A DNA stretch of 64,000 bases from DASVFB01 sp963815965 (lineage in GTDB: Bacteria; Actinomycetota; Thermoleophilia; Gaiellales; Gaiellaceae), in the NCBI GenBank assembly GCA_963815965.1, contig CAWFIT010000002.1, positions 166,015 through 230,014 of the forward strand, in the 5' to 3' direction. Shown one piece after another: positions 23,306-32,190 of the stretch. Position 1 is the stretch's first letter; every line of letters begins with the position of its first letter. Under the pieces are notes generated by a model, which was not told the DNA's origin, ran no database searches, and was given only the letters and a program-made list of their open reading frames with translations. A program made the position numbers and the translations under genes.

Positions 23306-26020
23306 ATGAGGACCGATCGTCCTGCCCTGTTGAAGCAGCTCCTGCGCCTGAGAGTGGTCTCCGTTGGCGCTATCGCGGTGCTGGCCGTCATCGGCGGCGG
23401 ACTGGCGCTGCCGTCGGCCGGTCACATTCCGTATGGCGCCGCAGCGGTTAGCGATCCGGACGCGGCGAGCGGCGGGCCGCAGGCACCGGCGGACGCGCTC
23501 CGCGGGAAGGCGCTCGGCGGCGCAACCACCGTCAGTCGCGCCACCCTCGAGCGGGCCGCGGCGCAGGCGGAGGCGATCCCCTCGGCCGGCGGCTCGTGGG
23601 AGTACGTCGGCGCCAACAACATCGGCGGCCGGGTCACCGACGTGGTCGTCGATCCGACGCAGGCCGACACCATTTTCGTCGCGTCGGCGGGCGGAGGCGT
23701 CTGGAAGAGCACCGACGCCGGGATGACGTACGCGCCCTCGTGGCCAGCGGACTACCCACAGGCGATCGGCGCGCTAGCTCGCGGCTCCGACGGGACTCTC
23801 TGGGCGGGAACGGGCGAGGCGAACGCCTCGGGTGGCGGCATCACGTACGTCGGCGACGGGGTCTACAGGTCGACGGACGACGGCGCCACGTGGACGAACG
23901 TCGGCCTCGAGAAAGCGGGGATGATCGGCCGCATCGCGGTCGACCCGACGAACCCGCAGCGGGTGCTCGTCGCGGCGGCCGGGAGCATCTACTCGACTGG
24001 CGGGAAGCGCGGCCTTTACCGGACGGTCGACGGCGGCGCGCACTGGAAGCCGATCCTCGTGCCCGATCTCGATTCGGCGCCGTTCACCGGCGTCGTCGAC
24101 GTCGCGATCGACCCGGTGAACCCGAATCGGGTCTACGCGACCCAGTGGGACCACCACCGCACCTCGTACCTGCGGCCGTACGGGGGCATCGGGTCGGGCC
24201 TCTACGTGACCGACAACGCGATGACGACCGGGGCTGGGGCCGTGACGTGGGAGCGGATCGACAACTCGCACGTCTCTGGCCCGCTGCCGAGTTACGACAA
24301 CACGAACTACAACCCACCTCGCGCGGCGACCGGGCTCGACGTGTCGGACACGCTGGGACGGATGGGAGTCGCGATCGCGCCCAGCGACCACACGCGCGTC
24401 TACCTCATCACGGGCGAGTCGTTCGGGTCGGACAAGGGCTTCTTCGTCTCCGACAACGGTGACCGCGCGCTCGCGGACGGCGGTCCGACCTTCGTCGCAG
24501 GCGGCCACGCGGGCGGGAACCCGCGCTTCGAATGGTGGTTCGGCCGGCTCTTCGTCGACCCGGTCAACAAGGACCACCTGTTCAAGATGGACGTCAGCCT
24601 GCGGCGCTCCTCAAACGCCGGCGCGACGTGGGCGAACGTGGGCGGGCCGCACGCCGACCAGCATGGGATGGCGTGGGACCCGAACGTGCCGAACCGCGTG
24701 TACCTCGGAAACGACGGCGGCATGTACCGCTCCGACGTGAACGGCGACAGCGGCTGGATCCACGGCACGAACATGCCGTGGCTCCAGGAGTACCACGTCG
24801 CCGTCTCGCAGCAGCGGCCGAACCACATCGCAATCGGCCTCCAGGACAACGGCTCGAACCGCAGCTACCAGAACCTGAACGACGTGGCCGACCCAGCTGC
24901 GGCCAACTGGAGCTCGTACGGCGGCGGCGACGGCCACTACGTCGTGATCGACCACACGGACGACACGTACGCGTACTCGTGCAGCCAGAACGCGGGCTGC
25001 AGCGGGATCCACGACCAGTCATTCACGGCGACGACGCTGTCGGCGGTGAGCGTGGTCGGCGCGACGAACGTCAAGCTTGCAAGCGTCACCAACCTCGTCG
25101 TCGGCGGCACACTCACGATCGAGCCGACCGGGGCGAACCCGGAGACGGTGACGATCACGTCCGTCGGCACCTCGGGAGCCAGCGGGACCGGCGTGAACAT
25201 CGACCCGGCTCTCGCGTTCGCCCACGCAACGGGCACGACCGTCTGGAAGAACGGCGTGCCGAGCACCCAGAGCCTCGGCTTCGGCTCGCGTGGCACCGGA
25301 CTGCGGTGCACGACCGACGCGCCGCTCGTCCAGGACCCGTCGAGCTCCGCGACGCTCTACCTCGGCTGCAACAACCTGTCGCGGTCGACGAACCGTGGAG
25401 CGAACTGGACGACGATCGCTCCGGTCGACGCGCTCACCGGGCCCGCACCTGCTGACGACGGACCGAACAACAACCCGCTCTACGCCGGTCAGTTCCCGAC
25501 GATCTCGACGGTCGCGCCGTCGAAGTCCGACCCGAACACGATCTACGTGGGCACCGACAACGGGCGGCTCTGGAAGACGACCGACCTCGGCGGCACGTGG
25601 CAGGAGTTCCCCAACCCGTTCGCGCCCGACCCGCCGCGGTGGATCACGTCGGTGATCGTCGATCCGCTGGATTCGAACCATGCCTTCGCGTCGTACGGTG
25701 GTTTCCGTGAGGGCTACACGTCGGCGAACGTCTACGAGACGACCGACGGTACGACCTGGAGGAACGTGAGCGGCAACCTGCCGAACGCGCCGGTGAACTT
25801 CCTCGCCTACGACCGCGGGAACGACACGCTGTACGCGGCCACCGACTTCGGCGTCTTCTTCACGCAGAGCGGCGACAAGAAATGGACGAAGCTCGGCGCC
25901 AACCTGCCGAACACGGCCACCGAGGATCTGAAGGTCCAGGCCGAGAGCGGCAAGCTCTACGTCGCCACCTTCGGCCGTGGCACGTGGCGGATCCCGCTCG
26001 TGGCGGGCACCGCGCAGTGA
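23306..26020 (+). CDS. Secreted BNR/Asp-box beta-propeller protein
   Basis: A 904-aa exported protein. The N-terminus has a signal-anchor ('RVVSVGAIAVLAVIGGGLAL'). The body contains many Asp-box motifs of the form S/T-x-D-x-G-x-T-W: 'STDAGMTYAP', 'STDDGATWTNVG', 'TVDGGAHWKPI', 'SSNAGATWANVG', 'STNRGANWTTI', 'TTDLGGTWQEF', typical of sialidase/VPS10-type propellers. No sialidase arginine triad or catalytic residues can be assigned, so a binding or structural role is as likely as hydrolysis. An insert near residues 565-650, rich in Thr, Val and Gly, looks like an Ig-type strand region. Confidence 0.8.
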   Translation: MRTDRPALLKQLLRLRVVSVGAIAVLAVIGGGLALPSAGHIPYGAAAVSDPDAASGGPQAPADALRGKALGGATTVSRATLERAAAQAEAIPSAGGSWEYVGANNIGGRVTDVVVDPTQADTIFVASAGGGVWKSTDAGMTYAPSWPADYPQAIGALARGSDGTLWAGTGEANASGGGITYVGDGVYRSTDDGATWTNVGLEKAGMIGRIAVDPTNPQRVLVAAAGSIYSTGGKRGLYRTVDGGAHWKPILVPDLDSAPFTGVVDVAIDPVNPNRVYATQWDHHRTSYLRPYGGIGSGLYVTDNAMTTGAGAVTWERIDNSHVSGPLPSYDNTNYNPPRAATGLDVSDTLGRMGVAIAPSDHTRVYLITGESFGSDKGFFVSDNGDRALADGGPTFVAGGHAGGNPRFEWWFGRLFVDPVNKDHLFKMDVSLRRSSNAGATWANVGGPHADQHGMAWDPNVPNRVYLGNDGGMYRSDVNGDSGWIHGTNMPWLQEYHVAVSQQRPNHIAIGLQDNGSNRSYQNLNDVADPAAANWSSYGGGDGHYVVIDHTDDTYAYSCSQNAGCSGIHDQSFTATTLSAVSVVGATNVKLASVTNLVVGGTLTIEPTGANPETVTITSVGTSGASGTGVNIDPALAFAHATGTTVWKNGVPSTQSLGFGSRGTGLRCTTDAPLVQDPSSSATLYLGCNNLSRSTNRGANWTTIAPVDALTGPAPADDGPNNNPLYAGQFPTISTVAPSKSDPNTIYVGTDNGRLWKTTDLGGTWQEFPNPFAPDPPRWITSVIVDPLDSNHAFASYGGFREGYTSANVYETTDGTTWRNVSGNLPNAPVNFLAYDRGNDTLYAATDFGVFFTQSGDKKWTKLGANLPNTATEDLKVQAESGKLYVATFGRGTWRIPLVAGTAQ

Positions 26021-26029
26021 TTCGCGCAT

Positions 26030-26434
26030 CTAGGGACGAGGTCCCGGGCCACGGCCCGGGACCTCGTCCCGAACCGAGAGCGGCTGCGCGGCGCCGTCGC
26101 CGATCGTCCACGCGGCGAGCTCGTCGCGCGCGAGCGAATAGATCACGTAAGGCTTGCCGGCCCACAGGCCGACGTTCTCGAGATCCGTGCGCGAAGGGCG
26201 AGGCGCGGTCTCGGGGTGCGAGTGGAAGACAGCCAGCTCGTAGCCCTCGTCCTCGAGGAACCACGTGTCGGGATCGACCTCGAGCTGGAACCGGTACGGC
26301 GACTCGAGCGCGTTGCGGCCTCGCACGTAACGCTCCGCGCGGCCGTCGCGAAGCACGATCAGCCCGCACGCCTCGTTGGGCGCCTCGGCGCGCGCGTGCT
26401 CGGCAAGCTTCGCGCGAACCTCGGCCGGGATCAC
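26030..26434 (-). CDS. mec: Mec-like JAMM/MPN+ metalloprotease (CysO-cysteine hydrolase)
   Basis: A 134-aa single JAMM domain with Glu in 'NEACGLIVLRDG' and the zinc motif 'VFHSHPETAPRPSRTDLEN' (HxHx7Sx2D). In mycobacteria the same protein, Mec, cuts cysteine off the sulfur-carrier CysO. The gene starts on a GTG overlapping the cysM stop (GTGA) and is last in the operon with cysO and cysM. The final 13 residues come from the 38-bp palindrome and are unlikely to be part of the fold. Confidence 0.9.
   Translation of the reverse strand: MIPAEVRAKLAEHARAEAPNEACGLIVLRDGRAERYVRGRNALESPYRFQLEVDPDTWFLEDEGYELAVFHSHPETAPRPSRTDLENVGLWAGKPYVIYSLARDELAAWTIGDGAAQPLSVRDEVPGRGPGPRP
26033..26070. terminator. 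Perfect 18-bp inverted repeat between convergent genes
   Basis: Left arm 26033-26050 (begins GGGACGAGGTCCC), two-base loop ac, right arm 26053-26070. It lies 12 bases after the propeller stop codon and inside the last codons of the opposing mec gene, encoding 'RDEVPGRGPGPRP'. Being symmetrical, it could stop transcription from both sides, or be a palindromic insertion that extended Mec. Confidence 0.6.
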
Positions 26435-27360
26435 CACCAGACGCTCTCCTCCATCGCGCGCTCGACGTCGTCGGCCTCCCAGAAAGGCGCGGAGAGGTAC
26501 TTCCAGCCGCCGTCGGCGAGGACGCAGACGACGACGCCCTCGTCCAGCTCGTCGGCGAGGCTGCGCGCGACGTGCGCGACCGCTCCCGAGGAGACGCCGG
26601 CGAACAATCCCTCGTGCTCGAGCAGGTCTCGCACTCCCGCGACCGACTCCGCGTTCGAGACGAGCACCTTTCGGTCGAGCTTCGACACATCGAGGATCGG
26701 CGGCACGTAGCCGTCCTCGAGCGAGCGCAGGCCCATGACCGGATCGCCGGGCAACGGCTCCGCCGCCGCGACGACCACGTCCGGCCAGCGCTCGCGCAGC
26801 CGCGCACCCGCGCCCATCAGCGTGCCACCCGTGCCCAGCCCCGCGACGAGCACGTCGACCCGGTCGAGCGCCGCGACGATCTCGGCGCCGGTGCCTTCGT
26901 AGTGCGCGCGCGGGTTCGCTTCGTTCGCGTACTGGAACGGCATGAAGAGGGACGGGTCGCGCTCGACGATCTCCTGCGCGAGCCGGACGGCGCCGTTCGA
27001 CCCCTCCTCGCCGGGCGAGTAGACGATCTCCGCGCCGTAGAGCTCGAGGAGCCGCTTGCGCTCCTCCGTCGCGTTCTCGGGCATGACGCACGTGAGGCGG
27101 TAGCCGCGCAGCTTGCAGATCAGGGCGAGCGAGATGCCGGTGTTGCCGCTCGTCGGCTCGATGATGTGCGCGCCTGGCTCGAGCCGTGCGTACTGCAGCA
27201 TCGCCTTGGCGATCCGGTCCTTGATCGAACCGGTCGGATTCTGCCCCTCGAGCTTCGCGTAGACGCGGACGGACGGCTTCGGCGCGAAGCGCCGCAACTC
27301 GACGAGTGGCGTGTTGCCGACGAGATCGAGAAGGGAGGAGGCTGGCTGCGTCTCACCCAC
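26431..27360 (-). CDS. cysM: CysM-type cysteine synthase (O-phosphoserine/CysO-dependent)
   Basis: A 309-aa PLP enzyme. The cofactor lysine is in 'NPTGSIKDRI' (Lys47), the phosphate-binding loop in 'GLGTGGTLMGAG', and the substrate loop in 'IEPTSGNTGISLAL'. The stretch 'MGLRSLEDGYVPP' keeps the arginine that in mycobacterial CysM selects O-phosphoserine, and the C-terminal 'DGGWKYLSAPF' matches that subtype. It would transfer sulfur from CysO-thiocarboxylate to form CysO-Cys. Start is GTG at 27360, overlapping the cysO stop by eight bases. Confidence 0.92.
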   Translation of the reverse strand: MGETQPASSLLDLVGNTPLVELRRFAPKPSVRVYAKLEGQNPTGSIKDRIAKAMLQYARLEPGAHIIEPTSGNTGISLALICKLRGYRLTCVMPENATEERKRLLELYGAEIVYSPGEEGSNGAVRLAQEIVERDPSLFMPFQYANEANPRAHYEGTGAEIVAALDRVDVLVAGLGTGGTLMGAGARLRERWPDVVVAAAEPLPGDPVMGLRSLEDGYVPPILDVSKLDRKVLVSNAESVAGVRDLLEHEGLFAGVSSGAVAHVARSLADELDEGVVVCVLADGGWKYLSAPFWEADDVERAMEESVWW

Positions 27361-27622
27361 CGGCCATGGCCGGCAGGAGGATCACGGTCGACGCGTCGCC
27401 GACCGGGGTGTCGAGCCCGTCGCGGGTGCGCACGTCCTCGCCCTCGACGTAGACGTTCACGAACCGCGCGATGCCGCCGTTGTCGAGGATGCGCGAGGCG
27501 AGCGCGGGAAACCGTGCGGCCAGGTCGTCGAGCACCTCGCGCACCGTGCCGCCCTCCGCGAGCACCTCGCGCTCGCCGCCTGCTTCCTCCCGAAGCGTCG
27601 GTGGAATCCTGACGATGCTCAT
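27353..27622 (-). CDS. cysO: CysO sulfur-carrier protein (ThiS/MoaD fold)
   Basis: An 89-aa ubiquitin-like carrier: 'VRIPPTLREEAGGEREVL', 'VREVLDDLAARFPALASRIL', 'FVNVYVEGEDVRTRDGLDTP' and the C-terminal Gly-Gly ('LLPAMAGG'), which receives sulfur as a thiocarboxylate. Coupled to moeZ (ATGA) upstream and cysM downstream. Loading by the adjacent E1-like protein, cysteine formation by CysM and release by Mec make a complete pathway in one transcript. Confidence 0.93.
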   Translation of the reverse strand: MSIVRIPPTLREEAGGEREVLAEGGTVREVLDDLAARFPALASRILDNGGIARFVNVYVEGEDVRTRDGLDTPVGDASTVILLPAMAGG

Positions 27623-28791
27623 GCGTGCGTCGGGCCTGCACAGAACTCGACGTAGTCGATGTACTCCGTGATCGTCGGCGAGTCGCCGCAGACGGGGCAG
27701 CTCGGATCGCGCCGCAGCGCGACCTCGTCGAACGTCGCCGTCAGCGCGTCGAAGAGGAGCAGCCGGCCGATCAGCGGATTGCCGATGCCGAGCGCGAGCT
27801 TCAGCGTCTCGCTCGCCTGCAGCGAGCCGATCACGCCGGGCAGCACGCCGAGCACCCCGCCCTCCGCGCACGAAGGCGCGAGTTCGGGCGGAGGTGGATG
27901 CGGGAACAGGCAGCGGTAGCACGGCCCCTCGTTCGGCTTGAACACCGTCACCTGGCCCTCGAAGCGGTAGATCGAGCCGTGGACGACCGGCACGTCGTGC
28001 CAGACGGATGCGTCGTTGACCAGGTAGCGCGTCGGGAAGTTGTCGGCGCCGTCCACGATCACGTCCCAGCCGGCACCGATGATCCGGTCCGCGTTGTCCG
28101 ACGTGAGGCGCTCCTCGAACTGCACCACGTCGACATCGGGGTTCAGCGCCTGGATCGTCTCCGCTGCCGAGCGCACCTTCGGCTCACCGAGGCGCGCGGT
28201 CGAGTGGACGATCTGGCGCTGCAGGTTCGTCTCGTCGACGACGTCCGCGTCGACGATGCCGAGCTTGCCGACGCCCGCAGCGGCCAGGTACAGAGACGCG
28301 GGTGAGCCGAGGCCGCCCGCGCCGATCAAGAGCACGCGCGATTCGAGCAGCTTGAGCTGTCCTTCCTCGCCGACCTCGGGAATCAGCAGGTGGCGCGAGT
28401 ACCGGCGACGCTGCTCCGGCTCGAGGCCGTGTGGAATGACGACCGGAAAGCCGTCGCGCTTCCAGCCCGTGAAGCCGGGCTCGTGCGAGCTGACATGGTG
28501 GTAGCCGAGCTCCTCCAGCGTCTTCGCGGCGAATGCCGAGCGGATACCGGAGGCGCATGTCAGGACGATCTGCGCCTCGCGATCCGGGGCGATGCGCTCG
28601 ATTCTCGATTCCAGGTGGCCGCGAGGGATGTGGACGGCGGTCGGGATATGCCCCTCGTCCCACTCGTCCTGCTCGCGGACGTCCACCACGAGCGGCGGCG
28701 AGCCGGACTCGAGCGCCTCCGCGAGGGCAGGCGAGCCGATCTCCTCGATCTCGGCCTTCGTCCGCGCCAGATGCTCGCGATAAGTCGTCAC
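27619..28791 (-). CDS. moeZ: Rhodanese - MoeB/ThiF fusion (MoeZ-like, domains in swapped order)
   Basis: A 390-aa enzyme. Residues about 10-115 are a rhodanese domain with active Cys79 in 'VLTCASGIRS'. Residues about 125-385 are an E1-like adenylyltransferase with the ATP loop 'LLIGAGGLGS' (157-163), 'DADVVDETNLQRQ', a catalytic Cys in 'PSCAEGGVLGVLPG', and two CxxC zinc sites ('CYRC', 'CPVC'). It should adenylate the CysO C-terminus and load sulfur. In mycobacterial MoeZ the rhodanese is at the C-terminus; here it is first. First gene of the four-gene operon; ATG start. Confidence 0.92.
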   Translation of the reverse strand: MTTYREHLARTKAEIEEIGSPALAEALESGSPPLVVDVREQDEWDEGHIPTAVHIPRGHLESRIERIAPDREAQIVLTCASGIRSAFAAKTLEELGYHHVSSHEPGFTGWKRDGFPVVIPHGLEPEQRRRYSRHLLIPEVGEEGQLKLLESRVLLIGAGGLGSPASLYLAAAGVGKLGIVDADVVDETNLQRQIVHSTARLGEPKVRSAAETIQALNPDVDVVQFEERLTSDNADRIIGAGWDVIVDGADNFPTRYLVNDASVWHDVPVVHGSIYRFEGQVTVFKPNEGPCYRCLFPHPPPPELAPSCAEGGVLGVLPGVIGSLQASETLKLALGIGNPLIGRLLLFDALTATFDEVALRRDPSCPVCGDSPTITEYIDYVEFCAGPTHA

Positions 28792-28830
28792 TGTCCTGGT
28801 TCAAACGGTAGCTGCGGCTAGGTTCTTCCG

Positions 28831-29622
28831 GTGTCTCCCCGGGCCCGGATCTACACCATCGTCGCCGTGATCGCCGCCGCAGCGGCGGGCACGGTCGTCG
28901 CAGTCACGGCGCTCACCGCGGACCACCCGCCCGGGCCGCGGCCGGGCAAGCCGCCCTTTGGGGCCGACTGGACGGCGCCGCCGGCACTATCGCGGCAGGT
29001 TCGGGCCGCAGTCGGCTCCGTCTCGGCGCTCCAAACGCTGGCCGATAGCCACCCGAAGTCGTCCTTCGTGCTGCTCAATTTGGGGCTCGCGCTCTTCTGG
29101 CGGCGGGACAACGCGGCTGCGCTCGCCGCCTGGAAGCAGGCCAAACGGTCGCAGCCGGACACACCCTCGGCGGTGCGTGCGGGCGACTGGCTCCATCCTG
29201 ATTCGCCGGGAGGCCTGCCGCCGTTCCAGGCGACGTTCTCCCGCGCGACGACTCAGGCGCAGCGTCGGCTCGTCCGGGGTGTGCGCCTCCAGCGCAGCGG
29301 GCGCCCGATCTCTGCCGAGCGGGAGTTTGCGGCTGCTGCGGCGCTGGCGCCTCGGAGTCCCGACGCGCAGGTCGCCGCTGCAGTGGGGCTCTACGACAAG
29401 GATCGCCCTGCGGTGGCATTTGGCCGTCTCGGGCCGCTCGTGCGCCGTTTTCCGCATGCCCAAACGGTTCGCTTCCATCTCGGCCTGCTGTCGATCTGGA
29501 TCGGGGCTTTCGACCAGGCCCGACGCGAGCTCCGCCTGGCCGTCGCAGAAGAGCCCAAATCCACCTTCGCAATGGAAGCCCGTACTCTTCTCAAACGTCT
29601 TGAGAATGTTAGGACCAAGTGA
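28831..29622 (+). CDS. Membrane-anchored TPR-like protein (263 aa)
   Basis: One N-terminal membrane helix ('IYTIVAVIAAAAAGTVVAVT') is followed by an extracytoplasmic helical repeat region with tetratricopeptide-like features ('VLLNLGLALFWRRDNAAALA', 'AEREFAAAAALAP', 'FHLGLLSIWIGAFDQARREL'). Such repeats bind partner proteins. Function is unknown. It lies divergent to moeZ and upstream of the sigma factor gene. Confidence 0.7.
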   Translation: MSPRARIYTIVAVIAAAAAGTVVAVTALTADHPPGPRPGKPPFGADWTAPPALSRQVRAAVGSVSALQTLADSHPKSSFVLLNLGLALFWRRDNAAALAAWKQAKRSQPDTPSAVRAGDWLHPDSPGGLPPFQATFSRATTQAQRRLVRGVRLQRSGRPISAEREFAAAAALAPRSPDAQVAAAVGLYDKDRPAVAFGRLGPLVRRFPHAQTVRFHLGLLSIWIGAFDQARRELRLAVAEEPKSTFAMEARTLLKRLENVRTK

Positions 29623-29715
29623 TTCAAAGATGAGCCGTTCGGCCTATGGCGGGTGTCCGAAACGACTGCAACACTGCCGACTCGCAGGGAAAGGGCAGGG
29701 AGGGGGTAGGAGCGT

Positions 29716-30798
29716 TTGAGCCAGGTTCAGGCAACGCCGAAGCGCGTCGAGGACATTTTCGACACGGATGAGGCTCGGGCGCTGCTCGAGTCGGGCCGCG
29801 AAAACGGCTCGCTGACCGCGGAAGAGATCGCGGTCGCCTTCGACGATTTCGACCTCGAGACGGGGCAGCTCGACGAGCTCTTCCAGGCGCTCGAGGAGCA
29901 GCAGATCGAGATCGTCCCCCAGGCGGTCGCGGACGACGAGGAGGCGCCGGCCCTCCGGGCACGCGCGCTCGAGGCATCGACGGACTCGCTGCAGCTGTTC
30001 CTGAAGGACATCGGCAAGGTCGAGCTGCTGACGGCCGCGCAGGAGGTCGAGCTTGCAAAGCGCATCGAGCGCGGCGACCACTCCGCGAAGCAGGACATGA
30101 TCGAGGCGAACCTGCGTCTCGTCGTCTCGATCGCGAAGCGCTACCGCAACCAGGGCCTGCCGTTCCTCGATCTGATCCAGGAGGGCACGATCGGCCTCGT
30201 CCGCGCGGCGGAGAAGTTCGACTATCGCAAGGGCTTCAAGTTCTCGACGTACGCGACGTGGTGGATCCGGCAGGCGGTCGCGCGCGCGCTCGCCGACAAG
30301 GCGCGGACGATCCGGATGCCTGTGCACGTCGTCGAGAAGCTGAACAAGATCGTGCGCTCCGAACGGAAGCTGCGCGCCGAGCTCGGTCGCGAGCCCACCG
30401 CCGCAGAGATCGGCCACGATCTCGATCTCACCGTCGAAGAGGTCGAGCAGATCAGGCGCACCTCGCAGACACCTGTGTCGCTCGAGAAGCCGGTCGGAGA
30501 CGAAGAGGAATCGGAGTTCGGCCACTTCATCACCGACGAGACTGCACCGCTTCCCGACGAGGCGGCCGAGACGACGCTCCGCCGTGAGACGCTGGAGCGG
30601 ATCCTCCACAAGCTCTCTATGCGCGAGCGCCAGGTGCTCGTCCTCCGCTACGGCCTCGACGGGCAGCACCCGCGTACGCTCGACGAGGTTGGCCGGACCT
30701 TCAACGTCACGCGCGAGCGCATCCGCCAGATCGAGAATCAGACGCTGAAGAAGCTGCGCGCGCTCGCCGACGCGCAGATCCTTCGCGACGTCGCTTAA
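29716..30798 (+). CDS. rpoD: Principal RNA polymerase sigma factor (RpoD/SigA)
   Basis: A 360-aa group-1 type sigma-70. A short region 1.1 ('VEDIFDTDEARALLESGREN') and region 1.2 ('DSLQLFLKDIGKVELLTAAQ') precede region 2 ('NLRLVVSIAKRYRNQGLPFL', 'FKFSTYATWWIRQAVARAL'), region 3 ('RMPVHVVEKLNKIVRSERKL') and region 4 ('LSMRERQVLVLRYGLDG', 'TRERIRQIENQTLKKLR'). The recognition residues for -10 and -35 elements are those of housekeeping factors. TTG start at 29716 follows the purine-rich GGGAGGGGG. The short region 1.1 is usual for compact actinobacterial SigA. Confidence 0.93.
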   Translation: MSQVQATPKRVEDIFDTDEARALLESGRENGSLTAEEIAVAFDDFDLETGQLDELFQALEEQQIEIVPQAVADDEEAPALRARALEASTDSLQLFLKDIGKVELLTAAQEVELAKRIERGDHSAKQDMIEANLRLVVSIAKRYRNQGLPFLDLIQEGTIGLVRAAEKFDYRKGFKFSTYATWWIRQAVARALADKARTIRMPVHVVEKLNKIVRSERKLRAELGREPTAAEIGHDLDLTVEEVEQIRRTSQTPVSLEKPVGDEEESEFGHFITDETAPLPDEAAETTLRRETLERILHKLSMRERQVLVLRYGLDGQHPRTLDEVGRTFNVTRERIRQIENQTLKKLRALADAQILRDVA

Positions 30799-30820
30799 GA
30801 CCCCCGTAGACTCCGCGCTC

Positions 30821-32146
30821 GTGGACCAGGCGTGGCTTGACGAGCTCTCCGAGCTCCTGCGGATCCCGAGCGTCAGTGCAGACCCGGTGCACCAGGCGCA
30901 CGTGCGGGAAGCGGGGGAGTGGGTGCGCGACTTCGTGTGCCGTGCGGGAGGCGAGGCCGAGCTCCAGGAGACGGACTCGCAGCCGCTCGTTGTCGGCGAA
31001 ATCCCGGCGTCGTCCGGCAACGGCGACGCGCGCACGATCCTCGTCTACGGCCACTTCGACGTGCAGCCGCCGGCACCGCTCGAGCTCTGGGACAGCGAGC
31101 CGTTCGAGCCGACCGTTCGCGACGAGTGGCTCTACGCGCGCGGCGTGGCCGACGACAAGGGACAGCTCTGGACCCTGCTGAAGGGTGCGGCGTCGCTCGC
31201 GGCGGAGGGCAAGCTGCCGGTGAACCTGCGCATCGCCTGCGACGGCGAGGAGGAGGTCGGCGGCCACTCGATCGTGGAGTTCCTCGAGCGGGACGAACGC
31301 GGCGCCGACGCGTGCATCATCTTCGACTCGTCAATGGAGGGGCGGGGCGTACCCGCGCTCTGCACGGGAACACGCGGAGTCCTGTCGTTCACGCTCGAGG
31401 TGCGGACGGGCGCGCGCGACCTCCACTCAGGCGTGTTCGGGAACGCGGCGCTGAATGCGACGCACGCGCTCATGCAGGCGCTCGGCGGGATCATGCCGCG
31501 CGACGGGCGTCTGCCGGAGGCTTTGCGCGCGGGCCTCGAGCCGCCGACCGACGAGGAGCGCGCGAGCTGGGGCGACCTGACGCCTGGCGTCGAGGTGCTG
31601 CGCGACGCCGGTGCCGTGCCGTACGACCAGAACGCGGCCGACGAGTTCTATCTGCGCACAACAGCGGAGCCTTCGTTCGACCTCAACGGGATTCTCGGCG
31701 GCAAGCCGGGCATGCCGAACACGACGATCCCCGCCGCGGCGCAGGCGAACTTCTCTGTCCGCATCGCGCCGGGTCAGGATCTCGACACGATCGCCGCTGC
31801 GGTCGAGCGGCTCGTGCGCGAAGCGGCGCCCGAAGGTGCCGAGGTCAACCTCGAGTTCGCGGGCGGAGCGCCTCCCGGCCTCGTGTCGCCCGATGAGCCC
31901 GCGCTGAAGATCGCCGCGGACGCGTTCGAGCACGTGATGGGACGACGGCCGTTGCTGTCGCGCAGCGGCGGGACGCTGCCGATCGTGCCTGCGCTCGCAG
32001 ATCAGGGCATCCCGACGATCCTCAGCGGCATCGCCGTGCCCGAGTCGAACATCCACTCGCCGAACGAGCGCATCCTGCTGGAGTACCTGCCGCTCGGCGT
32101 CGAGATCGCGCGCGAGCTCTACACGCGCCTCGCCGACCTGCCCTAG
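30821..32146 (+). CDS. M20-family dipeptidase / metallopeptidase
   Basis: A 441-aa zinc peptidase with 'ILVYGHFDVQPPAP' and 'LYARGVADDKGQ', the acidic pair 'CDGEEEVGGHS', the dimerisation domain ('GTRGVLSFTLEVRTG', 'NTTIPAAAQANFSVRIAPGQ') and the C-terminal His region ('GIAVPESNIHSPNERI'). It fits the CNDP/ArgE/DapE group acting on dipeptides. GTG start, 22 bases after the sigma factor stop. The substrate is not specified. Confidence 0.9.
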   Translation: MDQAWLDELSELLRIPSVSADPVHQAHVREAGEWVRDFVCRAGGEAELQETDSQPLVVGEIPASSGNGDARTILVYGHFDVQPPAPLELWDSEPFEPTVRDEWLYARGVADDKGQLWTLLKGAASLAAEGKLPVNLRIACDGEEEVGGHSIVEFLERDERGADACIIFDSSMEGRGVPALCTGTRGVLSFTLEVRTGARDLHSGVFGNAALNATHALMQALGGIMPRDGRLPEALRAGLEPPTDEERASWGDLTPGVEVLRDAGAVPYDQNAADEFYLRTTAEPSFDLNGILGGKPGMPNTTIPAAAQANFSVRIAPGQDLDTIAAAVERLVREAAPEGAEVNLEFAGGAPPGLVSPDEPALKIAADAFEHVMGRRPLLSRSGGTLPIVPALADQGIPTILSGIAVPESNIHSPNERILLEYLPLGVEIARELYTRLADLP

Positions 32147-32160
32147 CCTCTTCGGGCATC

Positions 32161-32190
32161 TCCCAGGGACAGTCCCTCGGCCGTGTCCGG
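32161..32190. repeat. Interspersed palindromic element (CAGGGACAGTCCCT family), copy 1
   Basis: The 30-bp stretch beginning TCCCAGGGACAGTCCCTCGG lies between the convergent peptidase and amidase genes. Its core CAGGGACAGTCCCTCGGCC is repeated at 57432-57450, with TGTCYGG following in both, and the palindromic heart CCAGGGACAGTCCCTGG recurs inside lhr at 49199-49215. Confidence 0.7.

Noticed and set aside
23306..26020. The propeller protein considered as a sialidase
   Set aside because: Asp boxes are present but the Arg triad and nucleophile Tyr could not be located, so only the fold is claimed.
26033..26070. The 38-bp inverted repeat considered as an insertion-sequence end
   Set aside because: No transposase or second terminus is near; a terminator or palindrome insert is simpler.
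29644..31035. A 463-codon open frame on the minus strand
   Set aside because: Antisense to the principal sigma factor gene.
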